In this document: piece after piece, positions 1-8,342 of the stretch
Numbering within the stretch: the first letter of the stretch is position 1
Layout: each line of letters opens with the position of its first letter
Source: Spongiibacter pelagi
GTDB taxonomy: Bacteria > Pseudomonadota > Gammaproteobacteria > Pseudomonadales > Spongiibacteraceae
Length of the DNA stretch: 64,000 nucleotides
Reading direction: 5' to 3'
Assembly (NCBI RefSeq): GCF_014705705.1
Contig: NZ_JACXLD010000005.1
Span: forward strand, 186,001 to 250,000
The notes under the pieces: generated by a model
Told to the model about the DNA's origin: nothing
The model's database searches: none
What the model saw: the letters and a program-made list of their open reading frames with translations, nothing else
Translations under genes and position numbers: made by a program

Positions 1-90
1 GGTTGCTTGGGGAGCTTCGGATTTGCCGCAGGCGCTGAGACCCGCGATAGTCAGGGCAAGATATAAGCCAGTCAGCTTGAGAGGTCGCAT
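1..90 (-). CDS. N-terminus of an exported lipoprotein (partial)
   Basis: Reading leftwards from an ATG at 88-90 gives 30 residues before the window edge. They form a classical lipoprotein signal: basic start (MRPLK), hydrophobic stretch, and a lipobox LSAC at about residues 18-21, followed by GKSEAPQ. The mature protein would be lipid-anchored at Cys21. The gene is divergent from the SDR gene at 260. Function cannot be told from 30 residues. Periplasmic adaptor proteins of efflux pumps often start this way, but that is only a guess. Confidence 0.7.
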   Translation of the reverse strand, partial: MRPLKLTGLYLALTIAGLSACGKSEAPQAT

Positions 91-166
91 AGGAATTGTC
101 TCTTCTTATATAGGTGGCGCAAATTGTGACGCCCTAATATTTTATTGGCAGTAATGCTACGCCTAA

Positions 167-250
167 AACCCAACCTCAACACCTAACTTCAGTTAGGGGT
201 TTTTCTGGGTTGACTCCCTGACAATGGCGACACTAAAAAAATAAGGGAGT
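167..250 (+). promoter_or_regulatory. Structured leader that can mask the ribosome binding site of the SDR gene
   Basis: Three helices can be drawn in sequence: AACCCA (167-172) with TGGGTT (206-211); inside it CCTAAC (182-187) with GTTAGG (192-197), followed by GGTTTTT, which resembles a weak terminator; and ACTCCCT (213-219) with AGGGAGT (244-250). The last strand contains the AGGGAG Shine-Dalgarno sequence for the ATG at 260. The pairings are seen directly. A regulatory role is inference. Confidence 0.4.
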
Positions 251-259
251 TCCAATCCA

Positions 260-1069
260 ATGCTGAAAGAGTTTCAGCTCAATGGCAAGGTCGCGCTAGT
301 GACCGGTGCCGGTCGAGGTATTGGTGCCGAGTGCGCCCGCGTGATGGCGGAAGCCGGCGCCCGAGTCATGTTAACCGATGTTGACCTCAATGCGTGTACA
401 CAAGTGCAGACCGCGTTGCTCAATCAGGGGATTGAGTGCTGTGTAATGCAGCAAGACGTTACCGATGAAGCCCGCTGGCAGGAAGTGGTGAATGAAACCA
501 TCGAGCAATTGGGCGGCTTGGATATTCTGATTAATAACGCCGGTATTCTCGATGGCTCGCTGGTCGAGCTGGATTCACTGGAGCAGGTCACTCGCCTGAA
601 TAAGGTGAATATCGAATCAGTATTTCTCGGCATGAAATACGCCGCGTTAGCGATGAAGCCAGATGGCGCTGCAGGTAAAGGCGGTTCCATTATTAACTTG
701 TCTTCTGTTGCTGCACTGGCTGGCACCATTGCCCACAGTGCTTATGGCGCAACCAAGGGCGCGGTGGCTTCTTATTCCCGTCATGCGGCGGCTGAATTTG
801 GCAGCCTGGGTTACGGCATTCGCGTGAATTCCATTCACCCTGGTGTGATTGAAACGCCAATGGGCGACCACGTGAAACACACCTGGGTGAATCTCGGCAT
901 CATGCCCGATGAGGAATCAGCAGATGCCATGGTGAAATCCATGACCTCTCTTGGTCGCAATGGCACCCCACGCGATATTGCGCTGGCGGCCTTGTATCTG
1001 GCCTCGGATGCCAGTGCTTTTGTTACCGGTATTCAGCTTTCCGTCGATGGCGGCATGGCGAATAGATAA
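260..1069 (+). CDS. Short-chain dehydrogenase/reductase (SDR), NAD-type
   Basis: A 269-residue classical SDR, which would oxidise a secondary alcohol to a ketone or the reverse in the cytoplasm. The cofactor motif TGAGRGIG lies at 15-22, the structural NNAG at 92-95, and the catalytic Ser149, Tyr162 and Lys166 have canonical spacing. An acidic residue (Asp40) at the end of the second strand favours NAD(H) over NADP(H). The C-terminal GIQLSVDGG is typical. The ATG is preceded by AAGGGAG about ten bases upstream. It is followed 80 bases later by a TonB-dependent receptor and sits in a catabolic neighbourhood with a Baeyer-Villiger operon, so a hydrophobic alcohol substrate is plausible. The exact substrate cannot be read from sequence. 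Confidence 0.9.
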   Translation: MLKEFQLNGKVALVTGAGRGIGAECARVMAEAGARVMLTDVDLNACTQVQTALLNQGIECCVMQQDVTDEARWQEVVNETIEQLGGLDILINNAGILDGSLVELDSLEQVTRLNKVNIESVFLGMKYAALAMKPDGAAGKGGSIINLSSVAALAGTIAHSAYGATKGAVASYSRHAAAEFGSLGYGIRVNSIHPGVIETPMGDHVKHTWVNLGIMPDEESADAMVKSMTSLGRNGTPRDIALAALYLASDASAFVTGIQLSVDGGMANR

Positions 1070-1149
1070 GCAGAAAAAATTTATAACAAGCAACACAGCA
1101 AAATAACTTGTATCAACAATAACTTGAAATGGGTAAGGCGAGGAGTCAC

Positions 1150-3651
1150 ATGAAATCAACAGCAGGAATACGGAGTTGGCGTAAAGCTGCTCTGGCCGCC
1201 GCGATTGCCGGCTTTTGCATTAGCGAAGCTGCCGCACAAGGACTTGAGGAAGTGGTTGTAACGGCGCAGCGCCGTTCTGCCAGCGTGCAGGACACGCCGG
1301 TAGCGATCACCGGTCTGGGTTCTGATTCACTGGAAAAGCTGGGCTTTGAAAGTGCCAACGATATTGGTGCACAAGTGCCTAATATGCAGGTCAGTGGCCC
1401 CTACGGTGAAGTGCAGCCCATTTTCTCTATTCGCGGCGTGAGCATGTCTGACTACAGCTCTAACCAAGCGAGCCCGATCGGCGTGTACACCGACGAAGCC
1501 TACCTGCCTGCAACCTTCAGCCACGGTATGAGCTTCTTCGACGTTGAGCGTTTGGAAGTACTGCGTGGCCCACAGGGTACCCTGTACGGTAAGAACACCA
1601 CTGGTGGTGCAATCAACATCATCACCAATACTCCGCAAATCGGTGACGACTGGGCGGGTAAGCTCAAAGTTGGCGGCGGTAGCTACGGTATGGAAACTGC
1701 CGAAGGCGCAGTGGGCGGTACCCTGATTGATAACACCCTGGCAGCGCGTGTGGCTTTCAAATACAAGCGCGATGACGGTTACTTTGAAAACACCTTGGGT
1801 GGCCCAGATCTGGCGCAGACTGATTTCTTCGCTGCGCGTATCGCTTTGAACTGGCAGATTACTGACAGCCTTGGTGCCGTACTGAAATACACCCGCGGTC
1901 GCAACGACAGTTACGCCACACCACCGCGCAACGAGCCGCGCACCGATATTCGTGGTATGGAGAACCTGAACCCAACCGCGCCGTACCCCACTAATAGTGG
2001 TTATATGGACTACACCGGTTATGACCGTAACTCTCGTAACCTGAGTTTCTGGCAAACCGAAGATAACCGCGCACTGGACAATGAGAGCAATCTTAACGTT
2101 GAGTTCGATCTGGCTATCTTAACCATGAGCTACGATGCGGATAACTTCCAGATCGTGTCGGTAACGTCTTACAACGATGCGGATTACACCCAGTTGGCCA
2201 ACACCGACGGTAGCCCGCTGCGCCTGTTGGAAATTGACTGGCACACCGACACCCAAACCTTCAGCCAAGATTTGCGTTTTGTGTCTGACTTCGGCGGTAT
2301 GTTCAGCATTGTGGCCGGTGCCTATATCGCGCAAGAAGAAACATGGTTGAACAACAAATACTCTTTGTTTGAAGATTTGGTGGACTTCCGTACCGCGCTG
2401 GCTAAACCCGCTGCGGCAGGTCAAGCGCCATTTATTCTGGACTTTGGTGTACTGGATCAGCGTCAAGAGACGGTTAAAGATTCTGCGGCACTGTACACCC
2501 AGATGCGTTTCGACTTTACCGGCAACTTCGGCATGGACTTGGGTATTCGTTACACCGAAGACAAATCCACTCAGCCTTACTTGAATATTTCCCGTCTCGG
2601 TTATGACGGCACGCCACGCGGCACATTTGTGCCCGGTAATACCGGTTACGACCAAGCCTTCGTACCCCTGTCACTGCCTGCGGGCGTTGCAGGTGGCGAC
2701 ATAAATTCAATTCTGGCGTTCTTAGCTGATCCCGGCCCATACCTGACTCAAATCACTCAAAATGGTCTGCCCGGTTTCACCGACGGCCCTTACACAATGG
2801 ATAGTGCCAAAGAGCTGGAAGCAACCGAGAAAGAGTTCACTGGTAAGCTGGGTCTGGACTACCGCTTTAACGATGCGTTGATGGTCTACGGTTCGTATAG
2901 TAAGGGTTACCGCGCCGGTAGCTTTAACGGTGGTATCTATTACTCCGAGCGTCCGCTGGAAACCTCTTACGCTTCACCAGAGTACATTGATGCCTACGAA
3001 TTGGGTTTCAAAACCGACCTGCTGGATAACAGTCTGCGTATCAACGGTGCCTTCTTCTTCTATGAGTACACCGATCAGCAGTTCATCAACGTTGTGGGTA
3101 TCTCCAACTTCCTCGAAAACGCCGGTGGTTCTGAAATCATGGGCTTTGAAGCTGAAGTATGGTGGGCGGCAACCGATGATCTGGTTGTTCAGTTAGGCGT
3201 GGGTATTATCGAAAGTGAATACACCGAGCTTGAGCTGCGCAATATCGAAACGCTGGATGACAACAACGATACCGTTGATCTGACCGGCAATGAGCTGATC
3301 TCTGCGCCACCATTGAATGTCAGCCTGTCTTTCGACTACGACATTTACAAAAACGACTACGGTTACCTGTCGGTTAATGCCAATGCCAACTTCCAGGATG
3401 ACCAGTGGTTCAGCGCTTACAACGATGCAGCCGGTCACGAGTTTATTCGTCAGGATGCGTACTGGATCTACAACGCTCGTATGAGCTGGTATGCCAATGA
3501 CGAAACTTGGTCAGCGGCCGTATGGGTGAAAAACCTCACCGAAGAGGAATACGACACCTACGCGATCAACCTACAAGCGAGCTTCGGTTTCGACTACTAC
3601 TCTCAAGGCGCGCCGCGTACTTGGGGTGCAGAAGTCACTTACAACTTCTAA
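1150..3651 (+). CDS. TonB-dependent outer-membrane receptor
   Basis: An 833-residue receptor starting at the ATG at 1150, which has AGGAG four bases upstream; an in-frame ATG at 1129 lacks such a site. A signal peptide ends near SEAAA (about residue 30), followed by a TonB-box-like segment LEEVVVTAQRR, a plug domain with the motif VLRGPQGTLYGKNTTGGAINI, and a long beta-barrel ending in an aromatic residue (VTYNF). This plug and barrel style is typical of receptors expanded in marine gammaproteobacteria for hydrophobic organic substrates, not of classical siderophore receptors. It lies beside SDR, aldehyde dehydrogenase and Baeyer-Villiger genes, so it probably imports the substrate of that pathway (inference). 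A strong terminator follows at 3680-3705. Confidence 0.93.
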   Translation: MKSTAGIRSWRKAALAAAIAGFCISEAAAQGLEEVVVTAQRRSASVQDTPVAITGLGSDSLEKLGFESANDIGAQVPNMQVSGPYGEVQPIFSIRGVSMSDYSSNQASPIGVYTDEAYLPATFSHGMSFFDVERLEVLRGPQGTLYGKNTTGGAINIITNTPQIGDDWAGKLKVGGGSYGMETAEGAVGGTLIDNTLAARVAFKYKRDDGYFENTLGGPDLAQTDFFAARIALNWQITDSLGAVLKYTRGRNDSYATPPRNEPRTDIRGMENLNPTAPYPTNSGYMDYTGYDRNSRNLSFWQTEDNRALDNESNLNVEFDLAILTMSYDADNFQIVSVTSYNDADYTQLANTDGSPLRLLEIDWHTDTQTFSQDLRFVSDFGGMFSIVAGAYIAQEETWLNNKYSLFEDLVDFRTALAKPAAAGQAPFILDFGVLDQRQETVKDSAALYTQMRFDFTGNFGMDLGIRYTEDKSTQPYLNISRLGYDGTPRGTFVPGNTGYDQAFVPLSLPAGVAGGDINSILAFLADPGPYLTQITQNGLPGFTDGPYTMDSAKELEATEKEFTGKLGLDYRFNDALMVYGSYSKGYRAGSFNGGIYYSERPLETSYASPEYIDAYELGFKTDLLDNSLRINGAFFFYEYTDQQFINVVGISNFLENAGGSEIMGFEAEVWWAATDDLVVQLGVGIIESEYTELELRNIETLDDNNDTVDLTGNELISAPPLNVSLSFDYDIYKNDYGYLSVNANANFQDDQWFSAYNDAAGHEFIRQDAYWIYNARMSWYANDETWSAAVWVKNLTEEEYDTYAINLQASFGFDYYSQGAPRTWGAEVTYNF

Positions 3652-3679
3652 TTTGAATACCCAGCGAATCATTCGCTTC

Positions 3680-3705
3680 GGGGCTACTTCGGTGGCCCCT
3701 TTTTT
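3680..3705 (+). terminator. Intrinsic terminator after the receptor
   Basis: GGGGCTAC (3680-3687) pairs with GTGGCCCC (3692-3699) around a TTCG tetraloop, with one G-U wobble, followed by six T. It ends the transcript of the receptor gene. Confidence 0.9.
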
Positions 3706-3739
3706 AAATTCTTAACAATGCGATATATGGAGAATAAGC

Positions 3740-4051
3740 ATGAAAAACACACTTAAAATCGCTGCGCTGGTTATTTCTAGTGCCCTGTTCAGCAATCTGA
3801 GTTCAGCACAAATTCTGGCTCCCGGTATTCGCGACATTCCGCTGGTGGGTGATCTGCCCGTTGGCGTATTGGCGAAAATCCCCGGCACCGAATCCATCGC
3901 GCTGCTGCCAACTTTGGCCAGCCTGCTGACGCTGAATGTACTGAATGACCCGACTCAACTTGCTGATCTGCTGACTGCCGAAGCTCTGCTTGGCGTCGAC
4001 AGCGGCGCGGGTCTTGAGTTGCCTGGCTTAGAAGCTCTGCCACTTCCTTAA
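3740..4051 (+). CDS. Small secreted protein of unknown function
   Basis: A 103-residue protein with GGAG before the ATG and a clear signal peptide (MKNTLKIAALVISSALFSNL, cleavage near SSAQ, residue 24). The mature part of about 80 residues is Leu, Pro, Gly and Ala rich, has no cysteine and almost no basic residues, and repeats short IPL/LPV/LPG turns (for example PGIRDIPLVGDLPVG, ELPGLEALPLP). No family is recognised. It has its own terminators on both sides (3680-3705, 4082-4130), so it is a monocistronic unit between the receptor and the aldehyde dehydrogenase. Clean start site, signal sequence and terminator make it a credible gene despite its size. Confidence 0.75.
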   Translation: MKNTLKIAALVISSALFSNLSSAQILAPGIRDIPLVGDLPVGVLAKIPGTESIALLPTLASLLTLNVLNDPTQLADLLTAEALLGVDSGAGLELPGLEALPLP

Positions 4052-4081
4052 TTAGAGCTTACTAGTTTTAATTTGCTTTTA

Positions 4082-4130
4082 GCCGAAGCGGCGGCCGCAC
4101 CCCTTGAGGTGAGTCGCTTCGGCCTTTTTA
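4082..4130 (+). terminator. Intrinsic terminator after the small secreted protein
   Basis: GCCGAAGCG (4082-4090) pairs perfectly with CGCTTCGGC (4115-4123), followed by CTTTTTATTT. The 24-base loop is itself GC-rich. Confidence 0.8.
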
Positions 4131-4262
4131 TTTCAATACCCATGTTTCTTTGCCTGTACTGAAGTTCAGAGAAAGACAACACAGTTCTTTTAAGCGTTTT
4201 CTTTTTCCGAAAGTGTGAGCATACGGTCGTACCGGCAATGGAAGCACAACAGGAAAATGATA

Positions 4263-5714
4263 ATGAACGTTGCCCAAGCCTCTCCAGAAACAGCACTGAG
4301 CCCCACGGCTGAAATGCTGCACGCCGCTCACTTACTGCAAAAACAAGCCTATCTTGCCGACCCGGAACCTTCCATTGCCCAGCGCAAAGCCGATCTACGT
4401 CGCCTAAAAGATATGGTGAACGAGAATCGTGAGGCGATCATCGCGGCGATAAATGAAGACTACGGCAGTCGTGCGCGGCAGGAATCGCTGTTCGCGGAAA
4501 TCATTTCTGTCACCGATGCGATTAATGATGCCATTAGCAAGGTGGGTAAATGGGCCAAGCCGCAAAGCCGCCATGTTGATTGGACAGTGTATCCCGGTGC
4601 CAGCAATACTGTAATTCCTCAGCCGCTAGGTTGTGTGGGTGTGATTGTGCCGTGGAATTTCCCCGGCTTTTTAAGCTTTGGGCCATTGGTTAGCGCCTTT
4701 GCTGCGGGCAATCGCGCGATGGTCAAAATGTCGGAAAACTCACGCGCCTTTACGCGCCTGTTAATGAAAATTAGTGGCGATTATTTCTCGGAAGACAAAC
4801 TGGTTTATTTTGAAGAAACCGGCGATGTCGGCATCGAATTTTCCAAGATTCCTTTTGATTTGCTGTTCTTTACCGGTTCGGGTGAAACCGGCAAAAAAGT
4901 GATGGCTGCGGCGGCGCAAAATTTAACGCCGGTGATTATGGAATTGGGTGGTAAGTCGCCGGCGGTGATTACGCCAAATTACCCGCTGGCAAAAGCCGTT
5001 GACCGCATTATGTATATCAAGCAATTTAATGCTGGTCAGATTTGTATTAATGTTGATTACTTGTTCGTACATGAAACTCAGTTAGACGATTTTATTCGCG
5101 AAGCTGAAGCCTGGGTTGCCAAGCATGTGCCGGATATTCAGTCGCCGGATTACACCTCGATTATTGATGCTCGCTCCTTCCAACGCCTGCAAGACACGCT
5201 TGCCGATGCCGAAGCCAAAGGCGCAAAAATTATTAAACTGAATAAAAGTCAGGATGCCGATCCAGTTAATCGCAAGCTGCCTTTGCATCTGGTATTGAAC
5301 ACCACTCCGGATATGATTATTCGCCAGCGTGAAAGCTTTGGCCCGCTGTTGATGGTGATGACGTACAAAGAGCAAGAAGACGTGGTGCGCTATGTGAATG
5401 CCGGTGATCGGCCACTGGCGTTTTATCCCTTCTCCAAGAAAAAGTCCGATGTGGATTATTTTGTAAAACACATTATGTCGGGTGGGGTATCGGTCAACGA
5501 TGCACTTTTCCACGGCGCACAGCACGATATGCCCTTCGGTGGAGTCGGTGCCAGCGGTATGGGGCATTATCACGGTAAGGAAGGCTTTATAGCGCTGTCG
5601 AAAATGCGGCCCGTGTTCCACCAGTCAGGTTTAAGTCCAATGGCATTACTGCGTCCGCCTTATGGCAAGCTCGGTAATAGCATTTATAAGTTTATGACTT
5701 GGTTTAAAAGCTGA
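4263..5714 (+). CDS. Aldehyde dehydrogenase, coniferyl-aldehyde-dehydrogenase type
   Basis: An NAD(P)-dependent aldehyde dehydrogenase of 483 residues from the ATG at 4263, which has AGGA eight bases upstream; in-frame starts at 4215 and 4257 are less well placed. Diagnostic residues are VPWNFP with Asn132, the nucleotide-loop motif FTGSGETG (203-210), general base Glu227 in MELGGKSP, and the nucleophile Cys261 in AGQICINVDY. The shorter length and the C-terminal PPYGK segment fit the coniferyl-aldehyde dehydrogenase (CalB-like) branch, which acts on aryl and aliphatic aldehydes. The true substrate is unknown. It converges on the Baeyer-Villiger operon and could oxidise an aldehyde released after ester cleavage and alcohol oxidation. 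Confidence 0.9.
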   Translation: MNVAQASPETALSPTAEMLHAAHLLQKQAYLADPEPSIAQRKADLRRLKDMVNENREAIIAAINEDYGSRARQESLFAEIISVTDAINDAISKVGKWAKPQSRHVDWTVYPGASNTVIPQPLGCVGVIVPWNFPGFLSFGPLVSAFAAGNRAMVKMSENSRAFTRLLMKISGDYFSEDKLVYFEETGDVGIEFSKIPFDLLFFTGSGETGKKVMAAAAQNLTPVIMELGGKSPAVITPNYPLAKAVDRIMYIKQFNAGQICINVDYLFVHETQLDDFIREAEAWVAKHVPDIQSPDYTSIIDARSFQRLQDTLADAEAKGAKIIKLNKSQDADPVNRKLPLHLVLNTTPDMIIRQRESFGPLLMVMTYKEQEDVVRYVNAGDRPLAFYPFSKKKSDVDYFVKHIMSGGVSVNDALFHGAQHDMPFGGVGASGMGHYHGKEGFIALSKMRPVFHQSGLSPMALLRPPYGKLGNSIYKFMTWFKS

Positions 5715-5718
5715 GAAA

Positions 5719-5774
5719 CACCTGATTAATTACCGCGTTTGCAAGCTTGCGGCACTCGCTAGATTAATCAGGTG
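5719..5774 (+). repeat. Dispersed palindromic element, copy A (internally deleted)
   Basis: CACCTGATTAAT at the left end is repeated inverted as ATTAATCAGGTG at the right end, with further pairing through TTTGC-AAG and CTT-GC around a central AAGCTT. The left arm matches copies B (39989) and C (43209) in CTGATTAA and in CGTTTGCAA, but the central core of the full copies is missing. It starts five bases after the aldehyde dehydrogenase stop codon. Confidence 0.7.
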
Positions 5775-5792
5775 CGATCGAAAATCCGGCAT

Positions 5793-5825
5793 AAAAAAAG
5801 GGTGGCAATTGCCACCCTTGTTGTT
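5793..5825. terminator. Bidirectional terminator between convergent genes
   Basis: GGGTGGC (5800-5806) and GCCACCC (5811-5817) pair around AATT. Seven A lie on the left (a U run for the minus-strand operon) and TTGTTGTTTT lies on the right. It can serve both the aldehyde dehydrogenase and the leftward Baeyer-Villiger operon. Confidence 0.88.
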
Positions 5826-5839
5826 TTGGGAACGGTGAA

Positions 5840-7303
5840 TTAGCTCACCACAAACTCATCCATATCCGGTTTTTTCAATGCTGAACGGAAGCTCACTGGC
5901 GTGTAAGGATACAGCTGAGGCTTGCCGTTTTTACCCAAGTACCAGCTGGTGCAGCCTGAGGCCCAAACGGTTTTTTCAACACCTTGGTCCATCCATTCTG
6001 AGTAGCGCTGTTGCGCTTCGGCATTAACATCAATCTCTTTTGCTTCGCCCTTACTCAGCATTTTAATCAGCGGCATGATGTAGTTCATCTGTGACTCTGA
6101 AATGCTGGTTAGCGAGAAGTTACCAATGGGGCTGCGGGGGCCAATCAGCATAAAGAAGTTGGGGAAGCCGCTGACCGCACAGCCGCGCAGTGCTTCGCTG
6201 CCTTCTGCCCATTCTTCAGAGAGTTTCACACCTTGCTCATTGATGATGTCAAAGCCGTAGGTGTAGCTCAGAGCGTGGAAGCCGGTAGCCATAACCAGTA
6301 CGTCCAGCTCGTGTAGGCGACCATCTTTGGTGCGAATCCCTTTGGCTTCAATGCGCTCAATACCTTCGGTAACAACTTCAGACTGCGGAGCCTGAATGGC
6401 ATTGTAGAAGTTGTCGGAGAAGATCAAACGGCGGCAACCCACTTCAAAATTCGGAGTCATGGTCTTGCGCAGTTCTGGGTCGCGAATGGTTTTAAGATGG
6501 CGCTCACACAGTTTTTTGATCAAAGCGTAGGTGCGAGGGCTGTCGCCACTCACCGCTTTACCAATCATCTCAATTAACTTGCCCTGCAGCTGGCCGGTAA
6601 AGGCTGAGTATTTGGGCAGCTTGCGATGCAGGGTTTTGGACAAGCCAGAGCGGTGGTAATGGAAAGCTGGAATAACCCACTGCGCCGTGCGCTGGAACAG
6701 GCTGAAATGCTTTGAGCGTTCGGCAAGAGCGGAGGCAATTTGCGCTGCAGTAGAGCCGGTGCCAATCAGACCAATACGCTTGTTATCCAGCGGTACGCTG
6801 TGATCCCAGCGCGCGCTGTGGAACAGGTCGCCTTCAAAGCTATCAATGCCTTCGATATTTGGCATTTGTGGGTGGCAGAGAACGCCCATGCAGTTAATCA
6901 CTATATCGCACACGCGGTCTTGGCCGTCATTGGTGCTGACAACCCATTTGCCGTCTTTGCGGGCGATCATGTCTACGCGGGTATTGAGTTGCAGATGTGG
7001 GCGAATGCCGTATTTTTCTGCACAGAATTTAAAGTAGGCGAACAGCTCGGGGCCGGTGGCATACAGGCCAGACCAATTCCAGTTATGTTCAAAACTATAA
7101 TCGTAGTTGTGCGCAGGAACGTCACAGGCTAGACCGGGGTAAGTGTTGGCGCGCCAAGTGCCGCCAACATCGTCGGCCATTTCGATAATGTCGAAGTTGT
7201 GAATACCGGCTTCTTTCAGCTTGATGCCGGCCAAAATGCCCGACATACCCGCGCCCAGAACCAGTACTTTAAAGTCTTTTTTGTGTTCTTTGGTGTTATT
7301 CAT
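5840..7303 (-). CDS. Type I Baeyer-Villiger monooxygenase (flavin-dependent)
   Basis: A 487-residue FAD- and NADPH-dependent monooxygenase that would insert oxygen next to a ketone to give an ester or lactone. The first Rossmann motif GAGMSG is at 17-22. The full type I Baeyer-Villiger fingerprint FxGxxxHxxxW(P/D) is present as FEGDLFHSARWD (156-167). The second dinucleotide motif IGTGSTAAQ follows at about 180-188, and a VMATGF motif lies near the C-terminal third. It is the last gene of a three-gene minus-strand operon (SDR, esterase, monooxygenase), 10 bases after the esterase. That order supplies ketone formation, oxygen insertion and ester cleavage. Substrate is unknown; the family takes cyclic, linear, aromatic and steroid ketones. 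Confidence 0.9.
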   Translation of the reverse strand: MNNTKEHKKDFKVLVLGAGMSGILAGIKLKEAGIHNFDIIEMADDVGGTWRANTYPGLACDVPAHNYDYSFEHNWNWSGLYATGPELFAYFKFCAEKYGIRPHLQLNTRVDMIARKDGKWVVSTNDGQDRVCDIVINCMGVLCHPQMPNIEGIDSFEGDLFHSARWDHSVPLDNKRIGLIGTGSTAAQIASALAERSKHFSLFQRTAQWVIPAFHYHRSGLSKTLHRKLPKYSAFTGQLQGKLIEMIGKAVSGDSPRTYALIKKLCERHLKTIRDPELRKTMTPNFEVGCRRLIFSDNFYNAIQAPQSEVVTEGIERIEAKGIRTKDGRLHELDVLVMATGFHALSYTYGFDIINEQGVKLSEEWAEGSEALRGCAVSGFPNFFMLIGPRSPIGNFSLTSISESQMNYIMPLIKMLSKGEAKEIDVNAEAQQRYSEWMDQGVEKTVWASGCTSWYLGKNGKPQLYPYTPVSFRSALKKPDMDEFVVS

Positions 7304-7313
7304 ATTTGCTACC

Positions 7314-8303
7314 TCAAGATGCTTTTACAGCACGAGCGCGCGTGGTTTTTGTCGCAGTTCGGCTTGCTGTACGGGTTTTAGTGGGTTTGGCGGCGGCTTG
7401 CGAATTTTTCCAGCAGCCCGCCAGAAACTGACCAATCTCGGCAATAGCGGCATCGGCTTGTTCTAGAATGCCCGCCTGCAAGAAGAAGATGTGCCACATG
7501 TTTGGGTAAACATGCAGGGTGCTATCCACGCCAGAGGCTTGGAATTTGCGGTTCAACTCAATGGAGTCGTCCAGCAGAATTTCGCAGTCGCCCACTTGAA
7601 TCAGCGCCGGTGGCAAACCGTTTAGATCCGCCAATAGAGGAGAGCAGGCTGGGGTGTCGGCGGGCAGATCACCAAGGTAGGCCGCAGCCCACACTTTTAG
7701 GGTATCTAGGCTCAGCCACGGATCATCACCGGCACGGGTTTTGTAAGTTTGCTGAACGCAGCGCAGATCAACCCAGGGTGAGCAAAACACCATGCCCGCA
7801 GGCAGTGGCAGGCCGGCATCGCGAATGGCTACCGCCAGCGCTAGGGTCAAGCCGCCACCAGCAGAGTCGCCGCCAATCACAACTTTCTCAGCGCCGCCCA
7901 TTTCAGCAATAAGCGCTTTGTAAACTGCCAATGCATCTTCTAACGCGGCAGGGTGTGGATTTTCTGGCGCAAGGCGGTAATCGGGAACAATAACCCGCGC
8001 ATTGCTGGCTTTGGAAAACTGTCCGGCAGGAGCGCGGTCGGTCAGGCTGGAGCCGACACAGTAGCCGCCACCGTGTAGCCATAGCAGAGTATTGTCAGAG
8101 GTTTTACCGACAGTGACCGACTCACAGGGCACACCGCCCAAGTTGATTTCGGTATAGCTCATGCCTTTGGGGGCAAGGCAAACTGAAGTGGCGGCGGTGG
8201 CAACGCGGCGCTGCATTGGATAGGAAAGACGACCACCGAGCAGGGGCTTAATGCCGTAGCGGATCACACCGGCCAGCATATTACGTCGTAGTGTTTGACT
8301 CAT
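7314..8303 (-). CDS. Alpha/beta hydrolase, hormone-sensitive-lipase family esterase
   Basis: A 329-residue esterase from the ATG at 8301-8303, with GGAG six bases before it; a longer in-frame start at 8324 is less likely. The oxyanion-hole motif HGGG is at 77-80, the nucleophile elbow GDSAGG at 145-150 (Ser147), an Asp near 239-245 in VGDCEILLDD, and His271 in NMWHIF. It would cleave the ester or lactone made by the neighbouring monooxygenase. The oddity is the last 29 residues (301-329): an Ala/Thr/Lys/Arg-only-like tail (PTKTRTASRTATKTTRARAV) that is not part of the hydrolase fold and resembles the basic tails of nucleic-acid or polyester-granule binding proteins. Confidence 0.9.
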   Translation of the reverse strand: MSQTLRRNMLAGVIRYGIKPLLGGRLSYPMQRRVATAATSVCLAPKGMSYTEINLGGVPCESVTVGKTSDNTLLWLHGGGYCVGSSLTDRAPAGQFSKASNARVIVPDYRLAPENPHPAALEDALAVYKALIAEMGGAEKVVIGGDSAGGGLTLALAVAIRDAGLPLPAGMVFCSPWVDLRCVQQTYKTRAGDDPWLSLDTLKVWAAAYLGDLPADTPACSPLLADLNGLPPALIQVGDCEILLDDSIELNRKFQASGVDSTLHVYPNMWHIFFLQAGILEQADAAIAEIGQFLAGCWKNSQAAAKPTKTRTASRTATKTTRARAVKAS

Positions 8304-8342
8304 AAGAAACTCCAATACCCGCATTTCTGCGAGTGTTTTGTA

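Noticed and set aside
1327-2055. A 242-codon open frame antisense to the first TonB-dependent receptor
   Set aside because: It is a Val/Thr-rich shadow of the receptor plug and barrel codons.
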